The notes beneath the pieces are model-generated. The model saw only the letters and a list, made by a program, of their open reading frames with translations. It had not been told where the DNA came from and made no database searches. From Chelativorans sp. ZYF759 (GTDB lineage: Bacteria > Pseudomonadota > Alphaproteobacteria > Rhizobiales > Rhizobiaceae), in the NCBI RefSeq assembly GCF_012911015.1, contig NZ_WVVV01000007.1, forward strand, positions 124,001 through 188,000: a DNA stretch of 64,000 nucleotides. Direction: 5' to 3'. Below are positions 1 through 7,250 of this stretch, piece by piece; within the stretch, counting starts at the first letter, position 1, and each line of letters opens with the position of its first letter. Made by a program: the position numbers and the translations under genes.

Positions 1-1
1 G

Positions 2-166
2 GAAGAGCGCCAGCGCTGGGTCGACGGGCTGCCCGATCTCGCCGGCGAATGGGTCGAGTCAGTGGAGGCCCGCGGCCTGCCCGGTCGCGCGTTCCTGGAG
101 GCCTACATGAACGGCCTGCGCGAGCGTGGCGAAGAGCCGGTGCGCGACTGGGACGGCGCGGAATAA
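2..166 (+). CDS. TRAP transporter solute-binding protein (DctP family), C-terminal fragment
   Basis: Only the last 54 codons are inside the window, ending with TAA at 164-166. The visible tail (EERQRWVDGLPDLAGEW, then a GLPGRAFLEAYM stretch and a terminal RDWD) resembles the C-terminal helices of DctP-type periplasmic binding proteins. It lies 24 nt upstream of a DctQ and a DctM gene on the same strand, the standard P-Q-M order of a tripartite TRAP operon. The protein would bind the organic-acid ligand in the periplasm and hand it to the membrane subunits. The ligand-binding residues lie outside the window, so substrate cannot be read directly. The downstream hydroxycinnamate genes make an aromatic acid plausible. 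Confidence 0.75.
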   Translation, partial: EERQRWVDGLPDLAGEWVESVEARGLPGRAFLEAYMNGLRERGEEPVRDWDGAE

Positions 167-190
167 CATCCGAGCCGGGAGCAAGACGCC

Positions 191-760
191 GTGAGCACAC
201 AAGATAGTCAGCGAGGCGCCCCGGGTTCGGGGCGCCTTGTCGCGCTCATCGTCTCCATATGGGGATGGATGGTCGACGGCATGGCGGCCTTCGGCACGGT
301 GCTCATCGTCGTGCTCATGGGCATCATCTGCAGCGATGTCGTGGCGCGCAACCTGTTCAACGCCTCGCTTCCGCTGGTTGCGGAACTCGGCGCGCTGACG
401 CTGGTGATGATCGTCTATCTTCAGCTCGGCGCGGCCGTCCGTCACAACCGCCTGGCACGCGCCGAGATCCTGCTGGCCGCCCTGCAGGCGAAGGCACCGC
501 GCGCGGCTGCGCTGCTGGAAGCCTGCTTCCAGCTCGTCGGCGCCGCCATGCTGGCGCTCATCGCATGGTCGACGCTCGGCATCATGGAGGCCGACATCGC
601 ACGCGGGCGCTATATCGGCGTGACCGGCGTCATTACCCTGCAGACCTGGCCGTTCCGGCTGGTCATCCTGTTCGGCGTCTGCATCGCGACAATCCAGTTC
701 CTGGTGCAGATGGTCAGCGCACTGACCCGCGACGCGCCCGCCAGAGAGACTGCGGCATGA
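191..760 (+). CDS. TRAP transporter small permease (DctQ family)
   Basis: 189 residues with a GTG start at 191. The protein has four hydrophobic segments, and the stretch VVARNLFNASLPLVAEL after the first membrane helix is the usual DctQ signature (Arg before the loop, Pro-x-x-x-Glu after it). DctQ subunits anchor and scaffold the DctM permease and help dock the binding protein in the inner membrane. The stop overlaps the DctM start (ATGA at 757-760), so the two are translationally coupled. Length is normal for the family. Confidence 0.92.
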   Translation: MSTQDSQRGAPGSGRLVALIVSIWGWMVDGMAAFGTVLIVVLMGIICSDVVARNLFNASLPLVAELGALTLVMIVYLQLGAAVRHNRLARAEILLAALQAKAPRAAALLEACFQLVGAAMLALIAWSTLGIMEADIARGRYIGVTGVITLQTWPFRLVILFGVCIATIQFLVQMVSALTRDAPARETAA

Positions 761-2070
761 GTTCGATCGAAATCGGCTGGATGGCCATTGCCGCACTTCT
801 CGGGCTCATCCTGATCGGCATGCCGATCGGGCTCGGCATGCTGGTCGTGTCGTTCGTGGGCGTCTATTTCATCCGCAACGAGGCGGTGGCGGTGCGCATG
901 ATCGGCGCGGTCGCCAACGATTCCCTGAGCCAGTATCTCTACGCCATCGTGCCGCTCTTCGTGCTGATGGGGCTTCTGGTGACGGCATCGGGCGTCGGCA
1001 AGGACACGTTCGACGTGTTCGAGCGCCTGCTGCGGCGCGTGCGCGCGGGGCTCGGCGTGGCGACGGTCTTCGCCAACGCCGTCTTCGCCTCGATCACCGG
1101 TGTCTCGATCGCCTCGGCGACGGTCTTCTCGCGCGTCGCCGTGCCGGAGATGACGCGCTACGGCTATACGAAGCGGTTCGCCACCGGCGTCGTTGCAGGC
1201 TCCTCCGTACTGGGCATGCTGATCCCGCCATCGCTGCTGATGATCGTCTATGCGGTGCTGTCGGAGCAGTCGGTCGGGCGCATGTTCCTGGCCGGCGTCG
1301 GTCCGGGCCTGCTGTTGTCGGCCGCCTTCACGGTCACCATCCTCTATCTGGCCTGGCGGCACCCGAAATTCGTTTTCGTCGGCCACGAAGCATCAAGGCC
1401 GGAGACCGATTTCCCGGTCTCGCAGCTCTTCTTCAAGGGCGTGCCGATCGTCTCGCTCATCGTTCTGGTGCTGGGCGGTCTCTATAGCGGCTTCCTCAAC
1501 CCGACCGAAGCGGGCGCCATCGGTGCATTCGGCGCGCTGGTGCTGGCGATCTCCCGGCGCTCGCTGACGCCCGGCAGTTTCTGGCAGATCCTGGTCGAGA
1601 CGGGACAGATCACGGTCTCGGTGCTGTTCCTCATCATGTCGGCCAGCTTCTTCTCGCGCATGCTGGCCATGTCGGGCCTGCCCAACATGCTGGCGGAGCT
1701 GCTTCTGTCGGGGCCGATCGGGCCCTACGGCTTCCTGATCCTGTTCATTGCCCTGGTCATCGTGCTGGGCTTCCTGATCGATTCCATTTCGATCATGCTG
1801 ATCCTGCTGCCGATCGCCTTGCCCATCGCCGTCGCCGCCGATTTCGACCTGATCTGGTTCGGTGTCATGACGGTTATTGCGGTGGAGATAGGCCTGTTGA
1901 CGCCGCCATTCGGGCTGTCGGTCTATACGATCAAATCGGCCATGAACGATCCCGGCCTCAAGGTCGGGGAAATTTTCCGGGGCGCCTTCCCCTTCGTGCT
2001 CACCATGCTGGTGGTGCTCGTCATCATAGGCTTTTTCCCGGCCATCGCGACCTGGCTGGCAAGGATGTGA
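757..2070 (+). CDS. TRAP transporter large permease (DctM family)
   Basis: 437 residues, starting at the ATG that overlaps the dctQ stop. It is almost entirely hydrophobic, with about 12 membrane segments, the family motif GVSIASATVFSRVAVPEM in the first repeat, GMLIPPSLLMIVY after it, and GLLTPPFGLSVY near the C-terminus. DctM is the transport subunit that uses a sodium gradient to import organic acids such as C4-dicarboxylates, keto acids, sugar acids or aromatic acids. Length matches the family (about 430). The adjacent hydroxycinnamoyl-CoA genes suggest an aromatic acid; known TarPQM-type TRAP systems import p-coumarate. That substrate call is inference only. Confidence 0.95.
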   Translation: MSSIEIGWMAIAALLGLILIGMPIGLGMLVVSFVGVYFIRNEAVAVRMIGAVANDSLSQYLYAIVPLFVLMGLLVTASGVGKDTFDVFERLLRRVRAGLGVATVFANAVFASITGVSIASATVFSRVAVPEMTRYGYTKRFATGVVAGSSVLGMLIPPSLLMIVYAVLSEQSVGRMFLAGVGPGLLLSAAFTVTILYLAWRHPKFVFVGHEASRPETDFPVSQLFFKGVPIVSLIVLVLGGLYSGFLNPTEAGAIGAFGALVLAISRRSLTPGSFWQILVETGQITVSVLFLIMSASFFSRMLAMSGLPNMLAELLLSGPIGPYGFLILFIALVIVLGFLIDSISIMLILLPIALPIAVAADFDLIWFGVMTVIAVEIGLLTPPFGLSVYTIKSAMNDPGLKVGEIFRGAFPFVLTMLVVLVIIGFFPAIATWLARM

Positions 2071-2086
2071 GACAGAGGAGCGTGAA

Positions 2087-2644
2087 TTGTCCAAGCTGCT
2101 GATACTGGGCCCGAGCCTGCGCGAGGCGTCGTCCAGCGCCGCGCTGGCGCGCGCCCTGACCAAGCGGATGTCGCCGAAGATGGCGATCTCGACTTTCGAG
2201 ATCGGGCAGCTGCCACACTACAACGCCGATCTCGGCAAGCCCGATGCGGTGGCGGAACTGATTGCGGCCATCGACGCGGCCGACGGGGTTCTGTTCGTGA
2301 CGCCGGAATACAACTATTCCATTCCCGGGGTCCTGAAGAACGCGATCGACTGGGCCTCGCGTCCGGCCTACGCGTCGGTCTTCCGTGGCAAACCATGTTT
2401 TGTCGTCACCACGTCGGGCGGCGCGATGGGCGGTGTCCGGGCGCAGTCGCATCTCAAATATATCCTCAACGGCATGCTGGCCCGTGTCTTTCCCTGGCAG
2501 GAGGCCATCGTGCCCTTCGCCAACAAGAAGACCGAAGAGGGCCGCTTTGCCGACGAGGAGACGATCAGCTTCATCGAGACGGCCCTCAACGCATTCGCCG
2601 ACTGGGCTCGCCTGGTCGGGACGAAGGAGGGCCAGGAGATCTGA
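2087..2644 (+). CDS. NADPH-dependent FMN reductase (flavodoxin-like fold)
   Basis: 185 residues. The start is TTG at 2087, with a GAGG ribosome-binding site just upstream. The protein has the flavodoxin-like FMN_red fold: a phosphate-binding loop GPSLREASSSAA (residues 8-19) and the family hallmark PEYNYSIPGVLKNAIDW (73-89), followed by TTSGGAMGG (about 107-115) next to the isoalloxazine ring. Family members (ChrR, azoreductase, ArsH and SsuE relatives) reduce FMN, quinones or other acceptors with NAD(P)H. It sits 16 nt after dctM and shortly before a MetE-like gene, so it is probably co-transcribed with the transporter. It could reduce quinones formed from catechols or feed reduced FMN to another enzyme; neither is shown by sequence. 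Confidence 0.9.
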   Translation: MSKLLILGPSLREASSSAALARALTKRMSPKMAISTFEIGQLPHYNADLGKPDAVAELIAAIDAADGVLFVTPEYNYSIPGVLKNAIDWASRPAYASVFRGKPCFVVTTSGGAMGGVRAQSHLKYILNGMLARVFPWQEAIVPFANKKTEEGRFADEETISFIETALNAFADWARLVGTKEGQEI

Positions 2645-2689
2645 GGGCTCGCATCGGCGCGCCACAGGACAATGAACAGGGAGGAAGAC

Positions 2690-3727
2690 ATGAACGCCAC
2701 ATTGCCGCTTCTGCCGACATCGCTCGTCGGATCCTATGCCCAGCCCGAATGGCTGATCGACCGCAAGAAGCTGGCGGGACGCTTTCCCCCGCGTACCCGC
2801 GCGAAGGAATTGTGGCGTATTCCGCCAGAGCATCTGGAGGAGGCGCAGAACGACGCCACGCTGAACGCCATTCGTGATCAGGAACGCGCCGGCCTCGACA
2901 TCATCACCGATGGCGAAATCCGCCGCGAGAGCTATTCGAACCGCTTCGCCACCGCGCTCGAGGGCGTCGACATCGACAATCCAGGCACGGCGCTGGACCG
3001 GTCCGGTCACCCCAATCCGGTGCCGCGCGTTGTCGGCAAGGTGCGCCGCATGCACGCCGTCGAGGTCGATGATGTGAAGTTCCTGCGCGCCAATACCGAC
3101 CGTGTCATCAAGATCACGGTGCCGGGTCCCTTCACCATGAGCCAGCAGGCGCAGAACGACTTCTATCCCTCTGAGGCGGAGCTTGCGCTGGATTATGCCG
3201 CGGCGGTCAACGAGGAGATCAAGGACCTGTTTGCCGCCGGCGCCGACATCGTGCAGATCGACGAGCCCTACATGCAGGCGCGACCCGAAAAGGCCCGCGA
3301 GTTCGGTGTCGACGCCCTCAACCGCGCGCTGGATGGCGTGCAGGGCGAGACGGCCGTTCATATCTGTTTCGGTTATGCGGCCATCATCCATGCGCGGCCG
3401 GAAGGTTATTCCTTCCTGCCGGAATTCGCCAAGGTGAATGTCGATGCGGTGTCCATCGAGACCGCGCAGTCCAATCTCGACACCGCGGTGCTCAAGTCCC
3501 TGCCGGACAAGAAAATCATTCTCGGCGTACTTGATCTGTCCGACATGGAGGTGGAGAGCGCCGAGACCGTCGCCGAGCGCATCCGGCGTGCGCTGCCCAA
3601 TGTGGATGCGAAACGTGTCGTGGTGGCGCCGGATTGCGGGCTCAAATATCTGCCGCGGGATGTCGCCTTCGGCAAGATGAAGGCAATGGCCGATGGCGCG
3701 GCGATCGTGCGCAGGGAACTTTCCTGA
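2690..3727 (+). CDS. MetE-type cobalamin-independent methyltransferase, catalytic core only
   Basis: 345 residues from the ATG at 2690, chosen over the ATG at 2672 because GGGAGGAAG lies just before it. It is a single TIM-barrel of the MetE C-terminal/UROD type. Canonical MetE is about 750 residues with an additional N-terminal barrel that is absent here. The zinc ligands are present: His224 and Cys226 (HICFGY), Glu257 (SIE) and Cys316 (PDCGL). IDEPYM (190-195) matches the substrate-binding Asp-Glu. Such core-only proteins transfer methyl groups to thiols from folate or other donors, and the acceptor cannot be assigned. Its place beside a ferulate-type locus hints at handling methyl groups from methoxy aromatics, which is speculation. 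Confidence 0.85.
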   Translation: MNATLPLLPTSLVGSYAQPEWLIDRKKLAGRFPPRTRAKELWRIPPEHLEEAQNDATLNAIRDQERAGLDIITDGEIRRESYSNRFATALEGVDIDNPGTALDRSGHPNPVPRVVGKVRRMHAVEVDDVKFLRANTDRVIKITVPGPFTMSQQAQNDFYPSEAELALDYAAAVNEEIKDLFAAGADIVQIDEPYMQARPEKAREFGVDALNRALDGVQGETAVHICFGYAAIIHARPEGYSFLPEFAKVNVDAVSIETAQSNLDTAVLKSLPDKKIILGVLDLSDMEVESAETVAERIRRALPNVDAKRVVVAPDCGLKYLPRDVAFGKMKAMADGAAIVRRELS

Positions 3728-3748
3728 GGCGCCTTCGCGACGATTCGA

Positions 3749-4240
3749 TCAGGAGGCGGCCGCGGCCGCCTTCTTCTCCGCCGGCTCTTCCCGAACCGCG
3801 TTGAGCTGGACGCGCAGCAAGCGGCGCAACTCGTCGAAATCCCTGTCGGACAGGTGGGAGAAAGCCTCGCCTTCGATCTGATCGGCGATGTTGTCGGCCT
3901 CGGCCAGCAGCTTCGAACCCGCTTCGGTCAGCCGCGCCGTCAGAATGCGCCGGCTCTGCGGGCTCTCGACCCGCGCCAGAAGCCCGCGCCTTTCAAGTCC
4001 CGACACGATCTCGTTCATGGTCTGGGGCGTGACGAAAAAACGTCGCGACAACTCCGCCGACGAGATGCCGTCGCGCGCTGCGACGATACTCAACACCGTA
4101 TACTGGATACCCGTCAGGCTGATGCTGCGCAGATCCTGCTCCAGCCGGCTGCGCACGGCCTGGTTGGCCTGGTTGAGAAGATACATGGTTCTCGGACGTA
4201 GCTTGACCCGCTGCGCCGCGACATCTCGTTGTCTTGACAA
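3749..4240 (-). CDS. MarR-family transcriptional regulator, candidate hydroxycinnamoyl-CoA-responsive repressor
   Basis: 163 residues if the TTG at 4240 is used; the next ATG (4186) would cut into the first dimerisation helix, so the longer form is preferred. The winged helix is clear: ISSAELSRRFFVTPQTMNEIVSGLERRGL forms the recognition helices and RRILTARLTEAG the wing. It is divergent from the hydratase/lyase operon. MarR proteins in this position in other bacteria (CouR, FerC/FerR) repress hydroxycinnamate genes and are released by coumaroyl- or feruloyl-CoA; the same role is inferred here. The C-terminal tail is Ala/Lys-rich. Confidence 0.9.
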   Translation of the reverse strand: MSRQRDVAAQRVKLRPRTMYLLNQANQAVRSRLEQDLRSISLTGIQYTVLSIVAARDGISSAELSRRFFVTPQTMNEIVSGLERRGLLARVESPQSRRILTARLTEAGSKLLAEADNIADQIEGEAFSHLSDRDFDELRRLLRVQLNAVREEPAEKKAAAAAS

Positions 4241-4272
4241 TATCAGGGTTCCTTATTTATGGGACCATGATC
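4229..4272 (+). promoter_or_regulatory. Divergent promoter with imperfect inverted repeat, candidate MarR operator
   Basis: A perfect -35 hexamer TTGACA lies at 4234-4239, itself inside the small palindrome TTGTC-TT-GACAA (4229-4240). A weak AT-rich -10 (TTATGG region, 4257-4262) follows at 17 nt. The -10 region is covered by an imperfect inverted repeat: TATCAGGGTTCC (4241-4252), an 8-nt AT spacer, then GGGACCATGATC (4261-4272), with 9 of 12 positions paired. Arms of this size are typical of MarR operators, and the position would block transcription of the hydratase/lyase operon and the regulator itself. Confidence 0.55.
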
Positions 4273-4295
4273 TGTTTACCGCATGGAGCCGCAAA

Positions 4296-5153
4296 ATGAC
4301 AGCCAGCAATGGGACACAAGGCCAGGAGAAGCCCTGGGGCGAGTTCGTCACCGTCGACATCGAGGAAGGCATCGCGTGGATCACGCTCAACCGTCCCGAC
4401 AAGCGCAACGCGATCAATCCCGGCATCGTCTACGAGATGGTCGCCGTGCTCGACGCGATGGAGGAGGACGACGAGGTCAAGGTGCTGGTCGTCACCGGCG
4501 CGGGCGACGCCTTCTCGGCCGGTCAGGACCTGAAGGAATATTTCCGCATCCCCGACGCCGGCCCGCCTTTGGCGCGTGAGCGTCTCTACCGTGCAAACGC
4601 CGCCTGGCAGTGGCGCCGCATGATGAACTTCCCCAAGCCCACCATCGCCATGGTCAATGGCTGGTGCTTCGGTGGCGCGTTCCAGGTGCTGATCGGCTGC
4701 GACCTCGCGGTGGCCGCGGACGACGCGACATTTGGCCTGTCGGAGATCAACTGGGGCATCATTCCCGCCGGCATCGTGACCAAGTCGGTGGCCGAGGTGA
4801 TGAGCCAGCGCGACGCGCTCTACTACATCATGACCGGCGAGACCTTCGACGGAAAGCGCGCCAAGGAGCTGGGCCTTGTCAACATCTCCGTGCCGCGCGA
4901 AGAGCTGCGCGAGCGCACCCGCACGCTCGCCAACACGCTGAAGGAAAAGAACCCTTACGTGCTGCGTTCGGCCAAGACCGCCTATCACCACGTCAAGTCG
5001 ATGTCCTGGGATGCCGCACTCGACTATCTGATGGCGAAGTCCGACCAGACCAAGTTCCGCGATCCCGAAAAGGGCGATCAGGCGGGCATGAAGCAGTTCC
5101 TGGACGACAAGTCCTATCGTCCCGGCCTGCAGACCTACAAGCGCGAGAGCTGA
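4296..5153 (+). CDS. p-Hydroxycinnamoyl-CoA hydratase/lyase (feruloyl-CoA hydratase-lyase)
   Basis: 285 residues from the ATG at 4296. A crotonase-fold enzyme that hydrates p-coumaroyl-, caffeoyl- or feruloyl-CoA and cleaves the product to the benzaldehyde (4-hydroxybenzaldehyde, vanillin) plus acetyl-CoA. It matches the specific HCHL pattern rather than generic enoyl-CoA hydratase: SAGQDLKEYF (74-83), MVNGWCFGG (119-127, oxyanion region), FGLSEINWG (146-154) with Glu150 at the catalytic glutamate position, YYIMTG, and the C-terminal GMKQFLDDKSYRPGLQTYKR. The tyrosines contributed by DLKEYF and by the DYLMAK helix near the C-terminus, which bind the phenol in the Pseudomonas enzyme, are conserved. 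First gene of an operon; the next start is 3 nt after its stop. Confidence 0.93.
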   Translation: MTASNGTQGQEKPWGEFVTVDIEEGIAWITLNRPDKRNAINPGIVYEMVAVLDAMEEDDEVKVLVVTGAGDAFSAGQDLKEYFRIPDAGPPLARERLYRANAAWQWRRMMNFPKPTIAMVNGWCFGGAFQVLIGCDLAVAADDATFGLSEINWGIIPAGIVTKSVAEVMSQRDALYYIMTGETFDGKRAKELGLVNISVPREELRERTRTLANTLKEKNPYVLRSAKTAYHHVKSMSWDAALDYLMAKSDQTKFRDPEKGDQAGMKQFLDDKSYRPGLQTYKRES

Positions 5154-5156
5154 AGC

Positions 5157-7247
5157 ATGGGTGCCACCAGGAGCAACATCGACAGGCTTCTGCGTCCGCG
5201 TTCGGTCGCGGTCGTCGGGGCTTCGGCCGAGCCGTTCTCGCTCGGCGCGAACGTGATGGCGAATTTCGGGACGTTCGGCTTTTCGGGCGATCTTCATCCC
5301 GTCAGCCGCCGTTTCGAGGAGGTCGAGGGGATCGCCTGTCGCAAGGCGATCTCGGAGCTTCCCGAGGGCGTCGACATGGCGGCCCTGGTGGTACCCGCCG
5401 GCGCCGTGCGCCAGGCGATCGAGGATTGTGCCGCCAAGGGCATGGGCGGCGCCGTCATCTTCGCGTCGGGCTTCGCCGAACTGGGCGAGGAAGGCATCCG
5501 GGAGCAGGAAGCGATCGCGCGCATCGCCAATGAGGCCGGCATGGCAGTGCTGGGCCCGAACTGCCTCGGCTTCACCAACTTCGTGGCTTCCGTGCCGATG
5601 ACGTTCGAGCGCATCCAGCCGATGAAGCTCGGAGGTCCGGGCGTTGCGGTCGTTGCCCAGAGCGGGGCCATGACCGGCAACATCCGCGAGGCGCTGAGAA
5701 GCCGCGGCCTGCCGATCGCCTATGCGATCTCGACCGGCAACGAGGCGGTGCTTTCGGCGGAACAGGTCCTGGCCGCGCTCGCCGATGACGAGGCGGTGGG
5801 CTCCTTCGCCGCCTTTGTCGAACAGATTCGCGATCCTGCCGCATTCCTGTCGTTCGCAGCCAAGGCATGGGAGCTCGGCAAACCCGTGGTGCTCATGCAT
5901 CCCGGCCGCAGCCAGCGCTCGCGCGAGGCCGCCCAGTCGCATACGGGCGCCATGGCCGGCGATCACGCGGTAATGGAAACCTTCGTCAACGCTGCCGGCG
6001 TGACGCTGGTCGACAGTTTCGACGAACTCTTCGACACCACCTTGCTGCGTCACCGGTATCCGCGGGCCGAGATCGGTGGGCTGGGCATCGTCACCAATTC
6101 CGGAGCCGTGCGTGGGTTCTGCCTGGATTTCTGCGAGGATCTAGGCCTGAAGCTGCCGCTGCTTGGCGATGCCACTTCGGCGAAGCTCGGCGAGGTGCTC
6201 CCCGATTTTGCGGCCATCGACAATCCGCTCGACATCACCGCCATGGGCATGAGCAAGCCAAGCCTCTTCGGCGACACCAGCGCAGCGATGCTTGCGGATG
6301 ACAGCGTCGACGCGTTGCTTCTTGCCGCGATGGGCGGGGCGCCCAAGCAGGTCATGGCAAAGTGGAATTCGCTCAAACCCGTGATGGAGAACGCGACCAA
6401 GCCGGTGGCCATCGCCTTCCTGGGCGACGAGTTGCCGATGCCGTCCGAATTTCTCGACGAGGTTCGCGCGGCCGGCGTTCCCTTCTTCCGTTCGCCGGAA
6501 CGGGCCATGCGCGCCTTCAACAACATCGCGAAACTGGACCGCCGGCCCGATCTGCCGCAGCCGGCGCCGGTCTCGGCAGGCGAGCCGCGCGCGGTTGCCG
6601 AGCATGAGGGCAAGGCGCTGCTGCGCGCGCGCGGGCTTGTCGTTCCCGAGGGCGGGCTGGCGGGCGAACTCGACGCTGCCAAGGCTATCGCGACACGCAT
6701 CGGCTATCCCGTCGCGCTCAAGGTGCAGGCAGCCGACATCGCGCACAAGAGCGATCTCGGCGGCGTGAAGCTGAACCTCGCCGACGAGGCCTCGCTGACG
6801 AAGGCCTGGGGCGAGATCGAAGCCTCGCTTGAGAAACACGCCGCCGGCAAGGCGATCGACGGCATGCTGGTCGAGACCATGGCACCGCGCTTCGACCTCG
6901 AGCTGGTGGTCTCGGCACGCCGCGACCCGTCCTGGGGCGTGGTGCTGATCGTGGGTCTGGGCGGGGTGCTGACTGAACTGATGCACGACATCCGCATGAT
7001 GCCGGCTGGCCTGCCTCGCGATGCGATCGAAAGGGAGCTCGACCTGCTCAAGGGCGCGGCCCTGCTGCGCGGTTATCGCGGCTCGAAGCCGCTCGACGTC
7101 GAGGCGGTCGTGGAATTCCTCGATCGGCTGGGCCGGCTGGTGCTCGAAGACGGCTCGATCGTCGAAGTCGAGATCAATCCGCTCGTCGTCTACCCGCAAG
7201 GGCAGGGCGTGGGCATCCTCGACGTCCTGATGACCAGAAAGGACTGA
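5157..7247 (+). CDS. ADP-forming acyl-CoA synthetase (acetate-CoA ligase/FerA-like), candidate hydroxycinnamate-CoA ligase
   Basis: 696 residues. Order of domains: Rossmann CoA-binding domain (about 8-130), succinyl-CoA-ligase-like flavodoxin domains (about 150-450) with the phospho-accepting histidine in SHTGAMAGD (His262), then an ATP-grasp domain (about 470-696; GYPVALKVQAADIAHKSDLGGVKL and VVLIVGLGG). This is the single-chain NDP-forming architecture, not the usual AMP-forming ligase. FerA of Sphingobium SYK-6, a feruloyl-CoA synthetase, belongs to the same superfamily. Coupling to the hydratase/lyase (3-nt gap) and aldehyde dehydrogenase makes activation of ferulate or coumarate the best guess. 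A generic acetate-CoA ligase (ADP-forming) is the alternative. Confidence 0.85.
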   Translation: MGATRSNIDRLLRPRSVAVVGASAEPFSLGANVMANFGTFGFSGDLHPVSRRFEEVEGIACRKAISELPEGVDMAALVVPAGAVRQAIEDCAAKGMGGAVIFASGFAELGEEGIREQEAIARIANEAGMAVLGPNCLGFTNFVASVPMTFERIQPMKLGGPGVAVVAQSGAMTGNIREALRSRGLPIAYAISTGNEAVLSAEQVLAALADDEAVGSFAAFVEQIRDPAAFLSFAAKAWELGKPVVLMHPGRSQRSREAAQSHTGAMAGDHAVMETFVNAAGVTLVDSFDELFDTTLLRHRYPRAEIGGLGIVTNSGAVRGFCLDFCEDLGLKLPLLGDATSAKLGEVLPDFAAIDNPLDITAMGMSKPSLFGDTSAAMLADDSVDALLLAAMGGAPKQVMAKWNSLKPVMENATKPVAIAFLGDELPMPSEFLDEVRAAGVPFFRSPERAMRAFNNIAKLDRRPDLPQPAPVSAGEPRAVAEHEGKALLRARGLVVPEGGLAGELDAAKAIATRIGYPVALKVQAADIAHKSDLGGVKLNLADEASLTKAWGEIEASLEKHAAGKAIDGMLVETMAPRFDLELVVSARRDPSWGVVLIVGLGGVLTELMHDIRMMPAGLPRDAIERELDLLKGAALLRGYRGSKPLDVEAVVEFLDRLGRLVLEDGSIVEVEINPLVVYPQGQGVGILDVLMTRKD

Positions 7248-7250
7248 AAA

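Noticed and set aside
3888-4295. N-terminal extension of the hydratase/lyase into the MarR gene
   Set aside because: It would overlap the regulator and promoter; the family starts close to the ATG at 4296.
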